The notes: a model not told the origin generated them from the sequence alone. DNA of 9,991 nt from Alphaproteobacteria bacterium UBA6062 (GCA_002428885.1 DIYE01000131.1:1-9991), one strand, 5' to 3'; positions 1 to 6,754 are shown, counted from the stretch's first letter. Numbers and translations: made by a program.

Positions 1-1
1 G

Positions 2-328
2 GCGGCCCGCGCCTCCGGCAAAGGCAAATTCAGGATTACCATAGAGCATGTCCTGCCCAATATTCTGTCGATTATTATTGTGCAGGCCACCATTCAATTC
101 GCCATTGCCATTCTGGCCGAAGCAGCCCTCTCTTATCTCGGACTGGGGACGCAGCCGCCTCACCCATCCTGGGGCCGGATGCTCAATGAAGCACAGACTT
201 TGATGTTCCTCCAACCTATGCAGGCCGTCTATCCCGGCGGTGTTATCGCCATTGCCGTATTCGGCCTCAACCTCCTCGGAGACGGTCTCAGGGATGTTCT
301 GGATCCGCGGCTCAGCAGGAAACGTTGA
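2..328 (+). CDS. Peptide ABC transporter permease, DppC/OppC-like (3' part only)
   Basis: This is the C-terminal part of an inner-membrane permease subunit of a dipeptide/oligopeptide ABC importer (binding-protein-dependent transport family). The open frame runs from the window edge to a TGA at 326-328, so the true start lies outside. The first residues (AARASGKGKFRITIEHVLPN) match the cytoplasmic EAA loop that docks on the ATPase, which typically reads EAARA-G followed by H-LPN about nine residues later. After it come two hydrophobic stretches with the DppC-typical AxLSxLGLGxQPPxPSWGxML segment between them. The tail GLNLLGDGLRDVLDPRL is also characteristic of DppC/OppC. The stop overlaps the start of the downstream ATPase gene, so this is an operon. 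The substrate cannot be told from this fragment; peptide, nickel and opine importers share the fold. Confidence 0.93.
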   Translation, partial: AARASGKGKFRITIEHVLPNILSIIIVQATIQFAIAILAEAALSYLGLGTQPPHPSWGRMLNEAQTLMFLQPMQAVYPGGVIAIAVFGLNLLGDGLRDVLDPRLSRKR

Positions 329-1326
329 TGATGACTCTTCTGGATATCAAAAATCTCGATATTTCCCTGCAAACCGCCATGGGTCCGGCGCGAGCGGTGC
401 GAAATCTGAATATCACCATGGAAAAAGGGGAAACCCTCGGCATTGTCGGGGAAAGTGGCTGCGGAAAATCCATGACCGCGCTGGCCCTGATGGGACTATT
501 ACCGGAGAATGCCCAAACAACAGGAGAGATCCTTCTCTCCGGTGAGGATCTTCTGACAAAAACCGAAAAGGATATGTGCAAGATCCGCGGCAACCGGATG
601 GCCATGATTTTTCAGGAGCCCATGACCTCCCTTAATCCGGTTTATACGGTGGGACGTCAGATTATGGAACCGCTGCGGCTGCACCGGGGTCTCAGCAAAT
701 CCGAAGCGTATGATGAGGCCGTGCGTCTGTTGGATCGGGTGGGCATCCCCAATCCGTCGGAACGGGTCTACAATCACCCCCACCAACTTTCAGGCGGACA
801 GCGCCAACGGGTGATGATTGCCCTCGCGCTGTCCTGTTCTCCCGATATCCTGATCGCAGATGAACCGACGACGGCTCTTGATGTCACCATTCAGGCCCAG
901 ATCCTCGATCTCATTCACTCTCTGGTCACCGAAGAGGGAATGGCCCTCATCCTGATTTCCCACGACCTCGGGGTTATTGCGGAAAACACCCAGAAAGTTA
1001 TGGTGATGTATGGTGGAACGATTGTAGAAAGCGGCGAGACGGATCATATTTTTAGCGAACTCACCCATCCCTATACGCAAGGACTGTTTGCCGCCATGCC
1101 AAAACTGGGTATGGGCCGGAAAAAACGATTAACGACCATTCCGGGAACGGTTCCCGACCTTATTAACCTGCCACAGGGTTGTACCTTCACAGACCGTTGC
1201 CCACTGGCCTCCGGCGGATGCCGGGAAACAATGCCGGGCCTTTCCGATCTTGGCAACGGCCATACAGTGATCTGTCACAATCTGGAGCAGGCCAAAGACA
1301 CCAGAAACGGGGAACTTTATTCATGA
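328..1326 (+). CDS. Peptide ABC transporter ATPase, DppD/OppD-like
   Basis: A 332-residue ATPase that energises the peptide importer, acting on the cytoplasmic face with the DppF-like partner. Visible motifs are Walker A GESGCGKSM (41-49), Q-loop FQEP (95-98), ABC signature LSGGQRQRV (154-162), Walker B ILIADEP followed by the D-loop TTALD (174-185), and the switch His in ISHD (210-213). The C-terminal oligopeptide-transporter extension begins at HPYTQ (247-251) and carries the family's four Cys at 285, 291, 298 and 316. Length is normal for DppD/OppD. I prefer the ATG at 328, which overlaps the permease stop; an AGGAAA Shine-Dalgarno at 317-322 serves it. An in-frame TTG at 325 and a second ATG at 331 are alternatives. 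The overlap suggests translational coupling with the permease. The Walker A ends in SM rather than the common ST, which is frequent in OppD proteins. Confidence 0.95.
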   Translation: MMTLLDIKNLDISLQTAMGPARAVRNLNITMEKGETLGIVGESGCGKSMTALALMGLLPENAQTTGEILLSGEDLLTKTEKDMCKIRGNRMAMIFQEPMTSLNPVYTVGRQIMEPLRLHRGLSKSEAYDEAVRLLDRVGIPNPSERVYNHPHQLSGGQRQRVMIALALSCSPDILIADEPTTALDVTIQAQILDLIHSLVTEEGMALILISHDLGVIAENTQKVMVMYGGTIVESGETDHIFSELTHPYTQGLFAAMPKLGMGRKKRLTTIPGTVPDLINLPQGCTFTDRCPLASGGCRETMPGLSDLGNGHTVICHNLEQAKDTRNGELYS

Positions 1327-2135
1327 CGAGAACCGTTCTTGAGGTCAACAATCTTGTCCGGCACTATCCTCTCCCCAAAGAAAGTCTGTTTGCAAAACCA
1401 CGCTTTGTTCATGCCCTGAACGGCGTCAGCTTCAAGATAGAAGAAGGCCAAAGCTTCGGTATTGTCGGGGAAAGCGGCTGTGGAAAATCCACGCTGGCCC
1501 GCAATGTCATGGCACTGGAGGATACAGATTCAGGATCTGTGAAAATCCTCGGGAACGAGGTCGTCGGAAAAAGCTTCGATGAAATTCGCCCCCTTCGCAA
1601 AGACTTCCAGATGGTCTTTCAGGACCCCTACGGCTCTCTCGATCCTCACCATACGGTCGGACGGATCGTTGCCGAACCGCTCGCCGCTCTGGAACCTCTG
1701 ACGAAATCCGAAACAGCAGAACGGGTTGCCGAAGTCCTCGACTCCGTTGGGCTTAAGCCAACAGACATCCAAAAATACCCTCATGAGTTTTCGGGTGGTC
1801 AGCGACAGCGTATTGCGATCGCCCGTGCCCTGATCACCCGACCGGCGCTGATTGTCGCGGATGAACCGGTTTCAGCCCTGGATGTGTCCGTACAGGCCCA
1901 GGTCCTTAACCTTCTGCGGGACCTGCAGGAAAGCCACGGGGTGACCTATATGTTTATCAGCCATGATCTGGCGGTTGTGGAATATCTCTGTGACGAAGTC
2001 GCCGTCATGTATAAGGGATCGATCGTGGAAAAGGGACGAACAGAGGATATCTTCGCCAACGCAACCCATCCCTATACCCAAACCCTGCTGAACGCCGTCC
2101 CTCAACCTGGCACAGGTCGCCACCAGGTCCGATAA
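1323..2135 (+). CDS. Peptide ABC transporter ATPase, DppF/OppF-like, short form
   Basis: The second ATPase of the importer, 270 residues. Motifs are Walker A GESGCGKST (49-57), Q-loop FQDP (99-102), signature FSGGQRQRI (156-164), Walker B LIVADEP with D-loop VSALD (176-187), and switch region ISHD (212-215). The ATG at 1323 overlaps the upstream TGA (ATGA) and has a GGGGAA ribosome binding site at 1309-1314; a much earlier in-frame start inside dppD is not credible. The protein stops shortly after HPYTQTLL (249-256), the opening of the C-terminal oligopeptide-transporter domain. It therefore lacks the proline-rich and Cys-containing tail that brings most DppF/OppF proteins to roughly 320 residues. 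The nucleotide-binding core is intact, so it is probably functional. Its stop lies only 7 nt from the convergent msrB stop, and no terminator is visible between them. Confidence 0.94.
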   Translation: MTRTVLEVNNLVRHYPLPKESLFAKPRFVHALNGVSFKIEEGQSFGIVGESGCGKSTLARNVMALEDTDSGSVKILGNEVVGKSFDEIRPLRKDFQMVFQDPYGSLDPHHTVGRIVAEPLAALEPLTKSETAERVAEVLDSVGLKPTDIQKYPHEFSGGQRQRIAIARALITRPALIVADEPVSALDVSVQAQVLNLLRDLQESHGVTYMFISHDLAVVEYLCDEVAVMYKGSIVEKGRTEDIFANATHPYTQTLLNAVPQPGTGRHQVR

Positions 2136-2142
2136 TCTGGAT

Positions 2143-2544
2143 CTAATCCTCATCCTTCTTGAAATCCAGCGCGGCTGAATTCAGACAGTAGCGCAAGCCG
2201 GTTGGTTCCGGGCCATCCGGGAAGACGTGACCCAGATGCGCGTCACAGCGGTTGCAGATGACTTCGGTCCGCCGCATAAAGAAGCTGCGATCCTCTACTT
2301 CACCAACCATGTCATCATTGAGGGGTTTAAAGAAGCTCGGCCATCCGGTTCCGGAATCGAATTTGGTTTTTGATGAAAAAAGCGGCTCATTGCAGCAGAT
2401 GCAGGCATACGTCCCTGATGTCTTGTTATCGTGGTACACCCCCGTAAAAGCTCGCTCGGTTCCTTTTTTACGGGTGACTTTATATTGTTCCGACGAAAGC
2501 TGCTCACGCCATTCCGCATCAGTTTTGATGATTTTTTCCACCAT
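2143..2544 (-). CDS. msrB: Peptide-methionine (R)-S-oxide reductase MsrB
   Basis: A 133-residue enzyme that reduces methionine-R-sulfoxide in oxidised proteins; no signal peptide is seen, so it is probably cytoplasmic. The whole SelR domain is present. The zinc site is built from two CxxC pairs (Cys48/Cys51 in CICC, and Cys97/Cys100 in CNRC). The GTGWPSF segment is at 65-71, DAHLGHVFPDGP at 101-112, and the catalytic Cys120 sits in RYCLNSAAL. Thr66 occupies the position where E. coli MsrB and many others have Cys (SGCGWPSF), so the usual resolving cysteine is absent there. I chose the ATG at 2544 because GGAG lies nine bases upstream and MsrB homologues begin close to this point; an in-frame start at 2568 would add eight atypical residues. 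It is transcribed alone, divergent from the DUF2794 gene. Confidence 0.97.
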   Translation of the reverse strand: MVEKIIKTDAEWREQLSSEQYKVTRKKGTERAFTGVYHDNKTSGTYACICCNEPLFSSKTKFDSGTGWPSFFKPLNDDMVGEVEDRSFFMRRTEVICNRCDAHLGHVFPDGPEPTGLRYCLNSAALDFKKDED

Positions 2545-2672
2545 TTTATGCCACTCCTTATGAAGCAATACTCTGATACCTATATAATACTATATCCCCC
2601 AATTCAGGTCACAATACTTGACGGGATCGTGTTAATGGGAAAAAATCATCAGTGGATGATATAGGAGGTGAC
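2545..2672. promoter_or_regulatory. Divergent promoter region between msrB and the DUF2794 gene
   Basis: An AT-rich 128-bp gap serving two outward-facing genes. On the plus strand a TTGACG box (2618-2623) is followed at 17 bp by AAAAAT (2641-2646), about 26 bp before the DUF2794 start. A perfect TATAAT also lies at 2583-2588, but with no good -35 in front. On the minus strand TTGTGA (complement of 2609-2614) could pair with TAGTAT at 16 bp or TATTAT at 19 bp for msrB. The core contains a repeated CTATAT (2580-2585 and 2590-2595). Which hexamers are used is inference; that both promoters must lie here follows from gene orientation. Confidence 0.5.
2663..2670 (+). promoter_or_regulatory. Strong Shine-Dalgarno of the DUF2794 gene
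   Basis: AGGAGGTG lies immediately before the ATG at 2673 and is a near-complete match to the anti-Shine-Dalgarno of 16S rRNA. It decides the start in favour of 2673 over the upstream in-frame ATG at 2652. Confidence 0.8.
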
Positions 2673-3047
2673 ATGAGCGAGGTTTTAAGTTTCGACGATC
2701 ACTACCTGGCCCGGTCGGCCAAATCTGCCAGGCCGGGATTGACACCACCTCCTGTTTTCTTCAACCGGCAAGAGCTCGGACAAATTCTCCAGATATACGG
2801 ACAGATGGTCGCCAAGGCGGAATGGCGTGATTATGCCATCGGGCAGGACAAACATAGTTGCACCTTCGCGATTTTTCACCGAACGACGGAAAAACCTGTC
2901 TACCGAATTTTAAAGGAACCCAAACTGGCCCAAAAGCAGGGTGCCTATTCCGTACGCGGGCAGAACGGGCGGGTTCTAAAACGGGGAAAGTCCCTGTCCC
3001 AGGTTCTGAAAGTGTTTGACCGCAAACGCTTCGAGACTGTCGAATAG
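2673..3047 (+). CDS. DUF2794 family protein, function unknown
   Basis: A 124-residue soluble protein with no signal peptide or membrane segment. I recognise it as DUF2794, a family found mainly in Alphaproteobacteria, from the block VFFNRQELGQILQIYGQMVA, the following EWRDYAI, the PVYRILKEPKLAQKQGAYSV segment, and the closing RVLKRGKSLSQVLKVFD. The first 25 or so residues are variable and probably disordered. No catalytic motif is evident; the C-terminal half is basic. The start at 2673 is set by the strong ribosome binding site. The gene stands alone on this strand, divergent from msrB and convergent with the TTC38-like gene, whose stop lies 15 bp away. No function should be assigned from the sequence. 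Confidence 0.88.
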   Translation: MSEVLSFDDHYLARSAKSARPGLTPPPVFFNRQELGQILQIYGQMVAKAEWRDYAIGQDKHSCTFAIFHRTTEKPVYRILKEPKLAQKQGAYSVRGQNGRVLKRGKSLSQVLKVFDRKRFETVE

Positions 3048-3062
3048 CCGTTTATTCTCAGG

Positions 3063-4385
3063 TCAGGCTGTTGCCGCCTGGGCCATTTTTGCCTTTTCAA
3101 ACAATGTCTGATCCAGCCGAACCGGCTCCCTGAACTCCAGGCGTCCCTGAATAAGAGGCATTGCCTGATCAAAATCACCGGCTTTAAGCAAACTGTGGAT
3201 CCAGACCTGTTCGAATAAATCCCGCTGCGCATGACTGCCGCCGATTTTCTGCATGTGTGTCCGGGCCGGCCCCAACAGATCAGTTGCTGTTTCGAAATCT
3301 CCGTCTGCATAGGCAATAAAGGCGTTACCGGCCGGAACAGCCACCTGTGACCAGGCTTCCCGCGTCAGGCCGGGACCGGTTTTGCCCATCAGACGCATTC
3401 CCTCCAGAAGATCATCGAGAATATCCCGCCGGCCACCCCGGACCAGTGCGAAGATATAGTGCATATCCAGAAAGGGCTGGTCATTCACGAAACTGCGCGC
3501 CGCCACATGCTTCGCGACATCCTGCCAGCGATCCCCGACATCCACGCCAGCAAGCTCCAGCCGCCAGAGCATGGAAATGGCGTTGATCTGATCCTGGCTA
3601 TAACTTCTGTCGCGCCCCCAGATGTGATTGTCATAGAGAGCGAGCGCCTCTTCAAACTCTTCTTTCTCCAGATGAAAAAGCGCGAGATGCCACCAGTTAT
3701 GGGTATACATGAAGGAATTGCAGTCATCCCATTCTCCGGACAGATCCCGCATCCAACGGATACCATCCTCCAGCCGCCCTTGCGTGATCATAACATGAGC
3801 TACCGCATGATGAGCCCACGGCTCATGACGCTGCATTTCCGTTGCCCGGCGACCGTCCTCTTCCGCTTCCTCAAGCCGGCTCATCTGCTCCAGCCCGAAG
3901 GCGCGCATGCCATGAGCATAGGCCCTGTCCCGATGAGTATCGATCACCTGGTCGGCCAACCAGAGCATGCCTTCGTCATCCCCGAGGTTGAAATACAGGG
4001 TTTGCCCGATCTTGGCCGATAACAAGTCTTCCGGATAGTCTTCCGCCAACCTCTGATGACAGGCTATGGCTCTTGCAAAGTCGCAATCTCGATGGGATTT
4101 CATAGCCTCGACAAAAAGCTGTTCCCGCTCTGTCGCCCTTGGTGCCGCCTGGATGGCCCGATCCATGAACTTGGTGATAATCTGCCCGCGATCCGGCGTT
4201 TCCAGGAACAAGCCGAGTTGGGTAGCAAGTGCCGCCAGAACCGCACAATCCGGATCTGCATCAGACGCTTCGAACGCGATGGCAAAATCAGTCCCGTAAC
4301 CGATCAGGCTGTTTGAGAAGCGGTCGATGGCCTCGACGGATTTGTCCGAATGCGTTGTTACGATATTCCCAAATCCGTCTTTCAT
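3063..4385 (-). CDS. TTC38-like tetratricopeptide repeat protein
   Basis: A 440-residue, presumably cytoplasmic protein that I assign to the tetratricopeptide repeat protein 38 family, which occurs in bacteria and animals and has no assigned activity that I know of. Helical repeats fill most of the length; TPR-like units with Ala/Leu/Tyr spacing are visible around 86-120, 155-185, 190-215, 230-255 and 350-410. Family-type blocks are WAHHAVAHV (190-198), followed by GR-EDGI-WM, then THNWWHLALFHLE (228-240), LYDNHIW (250-256), a DMHY (307-310), and GGSHAQRDLFEQ (382-393). The ATG at 4385 lies 2 nt beyond the stop of the M81 gene, with a GAGG ribosome binding site inside that gene's last codons, so the two are very likely translated as a coupled pair. 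The many His and Trp residues are unusual for a pure scaffold. No terminator is visible after it. Confidence 0.87.
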   Translation of the reverse strand: MKDGFGNIVTTHSDKSVEAIDRFSNSLIGYGTDFAIAFEASDADPDCAVLAALATQLGLFLETPDRGQIITKFMDRAIQAAPRATEREQLFVEAMKSHRDCDFARAIACHQRLAEDYPEDLLSAKIGQTLYFNLGDDEGMLWLADQVIDTHRDRAYAHGMRAFGLEQMSRLEEAEEDGRRATEMQRHEPWAHHAVAHVMITQGRLEDGIRWMRDLSGEWDDCNSFMYTHNWWHLALFHLEKEEFEEALALYDNHIWGRDRSYSQDQINAISMLWRLELAGVDVGDRWQDVAKHVAARSFVNDQPFLDMHYIFALVRGGRRDILDDLLEGMRLMGKTGPGLTREAWSQVAVPAGNAFIAYADGDFETATDLLGPARTHMQKIGGSHAQRDLFEQVWIHSLLKAGDFDQAMPLIQGRLEFREPVRLDQTLFEKAKMAQAATA

Positions 4386-4387
4386 GG

Positions 4388-5866
4388 CTATGCCTCGTTT
4401 ATCAGATCCAGCGGATAGATCGGCCGCCGGACATTCTTATAGTCCAGAAGCGTATTATCGGATGTTGTGACACCCTTGCCGTCCAAACGCAAGGTTGCTT
4501 TTGCAATGGGTGCAAATCCGGCCCGGTAGTGTATCCGGCTTTTCAGAACCACATAGCGTTTATGCTCAGGCTGAATACCAACAGACGTAAAGACCCCCTG
4601 ATCCCAGGGCTCATGGTGGTTGGAGACAATCACAATTTCCATCTTGCCGGTATCCAGGACGGCGGTTGGTCCCATAAAGACCTTAACACCCGTATACATG
4701 GGGCCGCGGACCGTCCATTCTCCATTGGTCAAAACCTTAACGGTACCGGTTATTTCAAGGGGCTCCCCGACTTCATTGATAGACGGCATATCCGTTTTAC
4801 CGCCAAGTTTCAGCGTCACCTCATTACCGATACCGGCTTTCTGCATTTCCTGCACGGCTTTCGGGTCCCAGACAGCTCCAACAGCCACATCCTCGAGCCC
4901 CTGGCGCATAATTTCAGCGATCACCGTCATCACATCCTGCGTCGCACCGGAACCGCAGTTATCAGCGTGATCCAAAAGGATAATCGGACCGTCCGTCATG
5001 GCTTTGGCTTCCGCCACCCGTTCTTCCAGCGGTGTATGCTTGTAAATAAAGTCCTCCCGCAGCTCCCAAGCCTTGGCGAGGATCCGGTCCCGCACGGCAT
5101 CAGCCTGGGCCTGATCGCCATCCGTCACGATGATCACGGAATTACCGGAATCCTTCATATCCGCCAGCGCAAAGCCACCAAAGGCGGTCGCCGCAATAAC
5201 CCCGTCTTCCTGTTCGGCTTCACGGCACAGGCGGATCAGGGTTGCCATCGGTTCATCATCGGTTCCCTGGCACAAGGTCTGGCTGAGAACCGGCACATTG
5301 CCCCAGGACATAACCGGCTTGATTTTACCGCTCATGCTATCGAGCAGCGCCTGACCGATCTGCCTGCCCATCTCATACATATCCACATGAGGATAGGTCT
5401 TGTAGCCGATCAATGTCGTGCAGTTGCTGACCATCTTATCCGTCAGGTTGCAATGCAGATCCAGGGTCACCGCAATGGGAAGATCAGGGTCAATCTCCCG
5501 GATCCGCTCCAGCAGTGTTCCCTCACCGTCGGGCGTCACTTCCGATACCATCGCACCGTGCAGGTCAAGCATGGCGGCATCAACGCCTTCGCGAACTGCT
5601 TCAAGGATTGGCTCAACCAGATGATTATAGGCATCTTCCGTCACCAGGCCGGCCGGCATGGCCTCCGCGGCAACCGGCGTTACGATCTCGGCACCAACGG
5701 ACCGGGCAAGCTCGATATAAGCGCCCATGGGCATAGCCGTGCCCTCATAAGCCTTCAGAGCATCTTCGCCCAGATGGGCTCCCCACTCCTGAAACCGCTT
5801 CCAATCCGCAACAATGGGAGAGAAAGTGTTGGTTTCATGTTTCATCATCGCGATGAGAATACGCAT
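4388..5866 (-). CDS. M81 family metallohydrolase (MlrC-like)
   Basis: A 492-residue protein of the M81 family, named for microcystinase MlrC, a zinc-dependent amidohydrolase acting on linearised microcystin and its fragments. Seen here are the N-terminal KHETNTFSP (9-17), LDLHGAM (100-106), TLDLHCN (134-140) and YKTYPHVDM (155-163), which together hold the probable metal ligands Glu11, His103, His137 and perhaps His160. A second domain covers about 300-475 (ILLDHADNCGSGAT at 296-309 and GVFTSVGIQPEHKRYVVLKS near the end), consistent with the MlrC C-terminal domain. Length fits the family. No signal peptide is present, so it acts in the cytoplasm. The start has an AGGG ribosome binding site five bases upstream. 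Most M81 proteins do not meet microcystin; the likely natural role is cleavage of a peptide-like or amide compound, and the real substrate is unknown. Confidence 0.93.
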   Translation of the reverse strand: MRILIAMMKHETNTFSPIVADWKRFQEWGAHLGEDALKAYEGTAMPMGAYIELARSVGAEIVTPVAAEAMPAGLVTEDAYNHLVEPILEAVREGVDAAMLDLHGAMVSEVTPDGEGTLLERIREIDPDLPIAVTLDLHCNLTDKMVSNCTTLIGYKTYPHVDMYEMGRQIGQALLDSMSGKIKPVMSWGNVPVLSQTLCQGTDDEPMATLIRLCREAEQEDGVIAATAFGGFALADMKDSGNSVIIVTDGDQAQADAVRDRILAKAWELREDFIYKHTPLEERVAEAKAMTDGPIILLDHADNCGSGATQDVMTVIAEIMRQGLEDVAVGAVWDPKAVQEMQKAGIGNEVTLKLGGKTDMPSINEVGEPLEITGTVKVLTNGEWTVRGPMYTGVKVFMGPTAVLDTGKMEIVIVSNHHEPWDQGVFTSVGIQPEHKRYVVLKSRIHYRAGFAPIAKATLRLDGKGVTTSDNTLLDYKNVRRPIYPLDLINEA

Positions 5867-5909
5867 AGGAACCCTGCTTCCAGTTCAGTAGTATGTTTGC
5901 TTTCAAACT

Positions 5910-5937
5910 ATTTTAACATCTTCGCATAGACTGCCAA
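5910..5937 (-). promoter_or_regulatory. Sigma70-like promoter for the M81-TTC38 pair
   Basis: Read on the minus strand, TTGGCA (complement of 5932-5937) and TAAAAT (complement of 5910-5915) each match the consensus at five of six positions and are 16 bp apart. The -10 box ends about 43 bp before the M81 ATG, leaving room for a short leader. It lies just downstream of the terminator of the preceding gene, as expected for an independent transcription unit. Predicted by eye only. Confidence 0.62.
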
Positions 5938-5976
5938 GCCAAAAATCAAATGCCGACAATCGCTGATTTTGACAAC

Positions 5977-6005
5977 AAAAAAGCCCGGCTCAAGGCCGGG
6001 CTTTT
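5977..6005 (-). terminator. Rho-independent terminator after the BI-1 family gene
   Basis: An 11-bp perfect stem (5979-5989 with 5995-6005) encloses a 5-nt loop (5990-5994). The GC-rich core is GCCCGGC/GCCGGGC. On the minus strand it is followed by a run of T (complement of 5977-5982), 21 bp beyond the stop of the Bax inhibitor gene. The plus-strand reading also ends in TTTT, so it could work in both directions, but no plus-strand gene needs it. Confidence 0.92.
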
Positions 6006-6025
6006 CAAAGGATATTTTGCTGTTC

Positions 6026-6733
6026 CTATTCGCGGTTACCCAGCAGGCTGAGCAGCATCATAAACAGGTTCAGGAAGTTCAGATACAGGGAGACAGCACC
6101 CATGATGGCACCTTTTTCCTGCAGTTCTTGATCGTGACCGTGATAATATTCGGACTTGATCCGCTGCGTATCAAAGGCTGTCAGACCGGTAAAGATCAGA
6201 ACACCCAGTACGGAAACCACAAACTGCAGCATGGATGAAGCCAGGAAAATATTCACCACAGATGCGATGATAATACCGAACAGTCCCATGATCAGGAAAG
6301 AGCCCATGCCGGACAGATCCCGCTTGGTCGTATAGCCGTAAAGGCTCATCGCGCCGAAGGTCACTGCCGTGATAAAGAAGACCCGAACCACACTTTCCGC
6401 TGTATAGACATGGAAAATATAGGAAATGGAAACGCCAAAGGTTGCCACCATGACCCAATATAGGATCTTGGTTGTCTGAACGCTGCCACGTCCCATAACA
6501 AACAGCAGGCCAAGCGGTGCCAGCATGACAACCCACTGTAGCGGGGTGCCAAACACGGCGTTATACAAGGCCGGTGTTGAAGCTGTGAAAGCCGCTGCCG
6601 CGCCGCTCAATGCCAGGCCGGAAGCCACGTAGTTATAGACCTTCAGCATATAGCTGCGGAGACCTTCATCAAGAACAGCCTTGTCAGCCGCACTGACATG
6701 GCCGGTATTCAGTCTGGAATAATCGGTTGCCAT
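6026..6733 (-). CDS. Bax inhibitor-1/YccA family membrane protein
   Basis: A 235-residue inner-membrane protein of the TMBIM/BI-1 superfamily, whose characterised bacterial member BsYetJ is a pH-sensitive calcium leak channel. About seven hydrophobic segments can be placed near 34-52, 62-80, 87-109, 115-133, 144-164, 167-186 and 210-231, after a polar N-terminus of about 30 residues. The family motif LTAFDTQRIK (184-193) supplies Asp188, one partner of the di-aspartyl pH sensor. In the last helix the sequence is SLYLNFLNLF, with Asn219 where many members have Asp. The ATG at 6733 is preceded by GGTAAGGA. It lies 78 bp downstream of the ybbP-like gene on the same strand, so co-transcription is possible, and it ends in a strong terminator. 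The role in this organism is unknown. Confidence 0.93.
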   Translation of the reverse strand: MATDYSRLNTGHVSAADKAVLDEGLRSYMLKVYNYVASGLALSGAAAAFTASTPALYNAVFGTPLQWVVMLAPLGLLFVMGRGSVQTTKILYWVMVATFGVSISYIFHVYTAESVVRVFFITAVTFGAMSLYGYTTKRDLSGMGSFLIMGLFGIIIASVVNIFLASSMLQFVVSVLGVLIFTGLTAFDTQRIKSEYYHGHDQELQEKGAIMGAVSLYLNFLNLFMMLLSLLGNRE

Positions 6734-6754
6734 ATGTCCTTACCCTCTAAGGAA

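Noticed and set aside
1179..1322. An upstream start for the DppF-like ATPase inside the dppD-like gene
   Set aside because: The extra 48 residues overlap the Cys-containing tail of DppD in another frame and resemble no DppF N-terminus; the ATG at 1323 has a good ribosome binding site.
2121..2150. A terminator in the gap between the convergent dppF-like and msrB genes
   Set aside because: Only weak CCAG/CTGG pairing is visible and there is no T-run, so termination must occur by another mechanism or inside the opposing gene.
3042..3057. A GAATA/TATTC hairpin between the DUF2794 and TTC38-like genes as a bidirectional terminator
   Set aside because: The stem has only five mostly A-T pairs and no T-run follows on either strand.
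3459..4022. A 187-codon plus-strand open frame opposite the TTC38-like gene
   Set aside because: Antisense to a gene whose family motifs are intact throughout; no ribosome binding site or family resemblance was seen.
4229..5929. A 566-codon plus-strand open frame opposite the M81 gene
   Set aside because: It lies entirely antisense to two well-supported genes. Its product is rich in His, Arg, Gln and Ile with no recognisable domain, as expected of a mirror frame, and it has no sensible start context.
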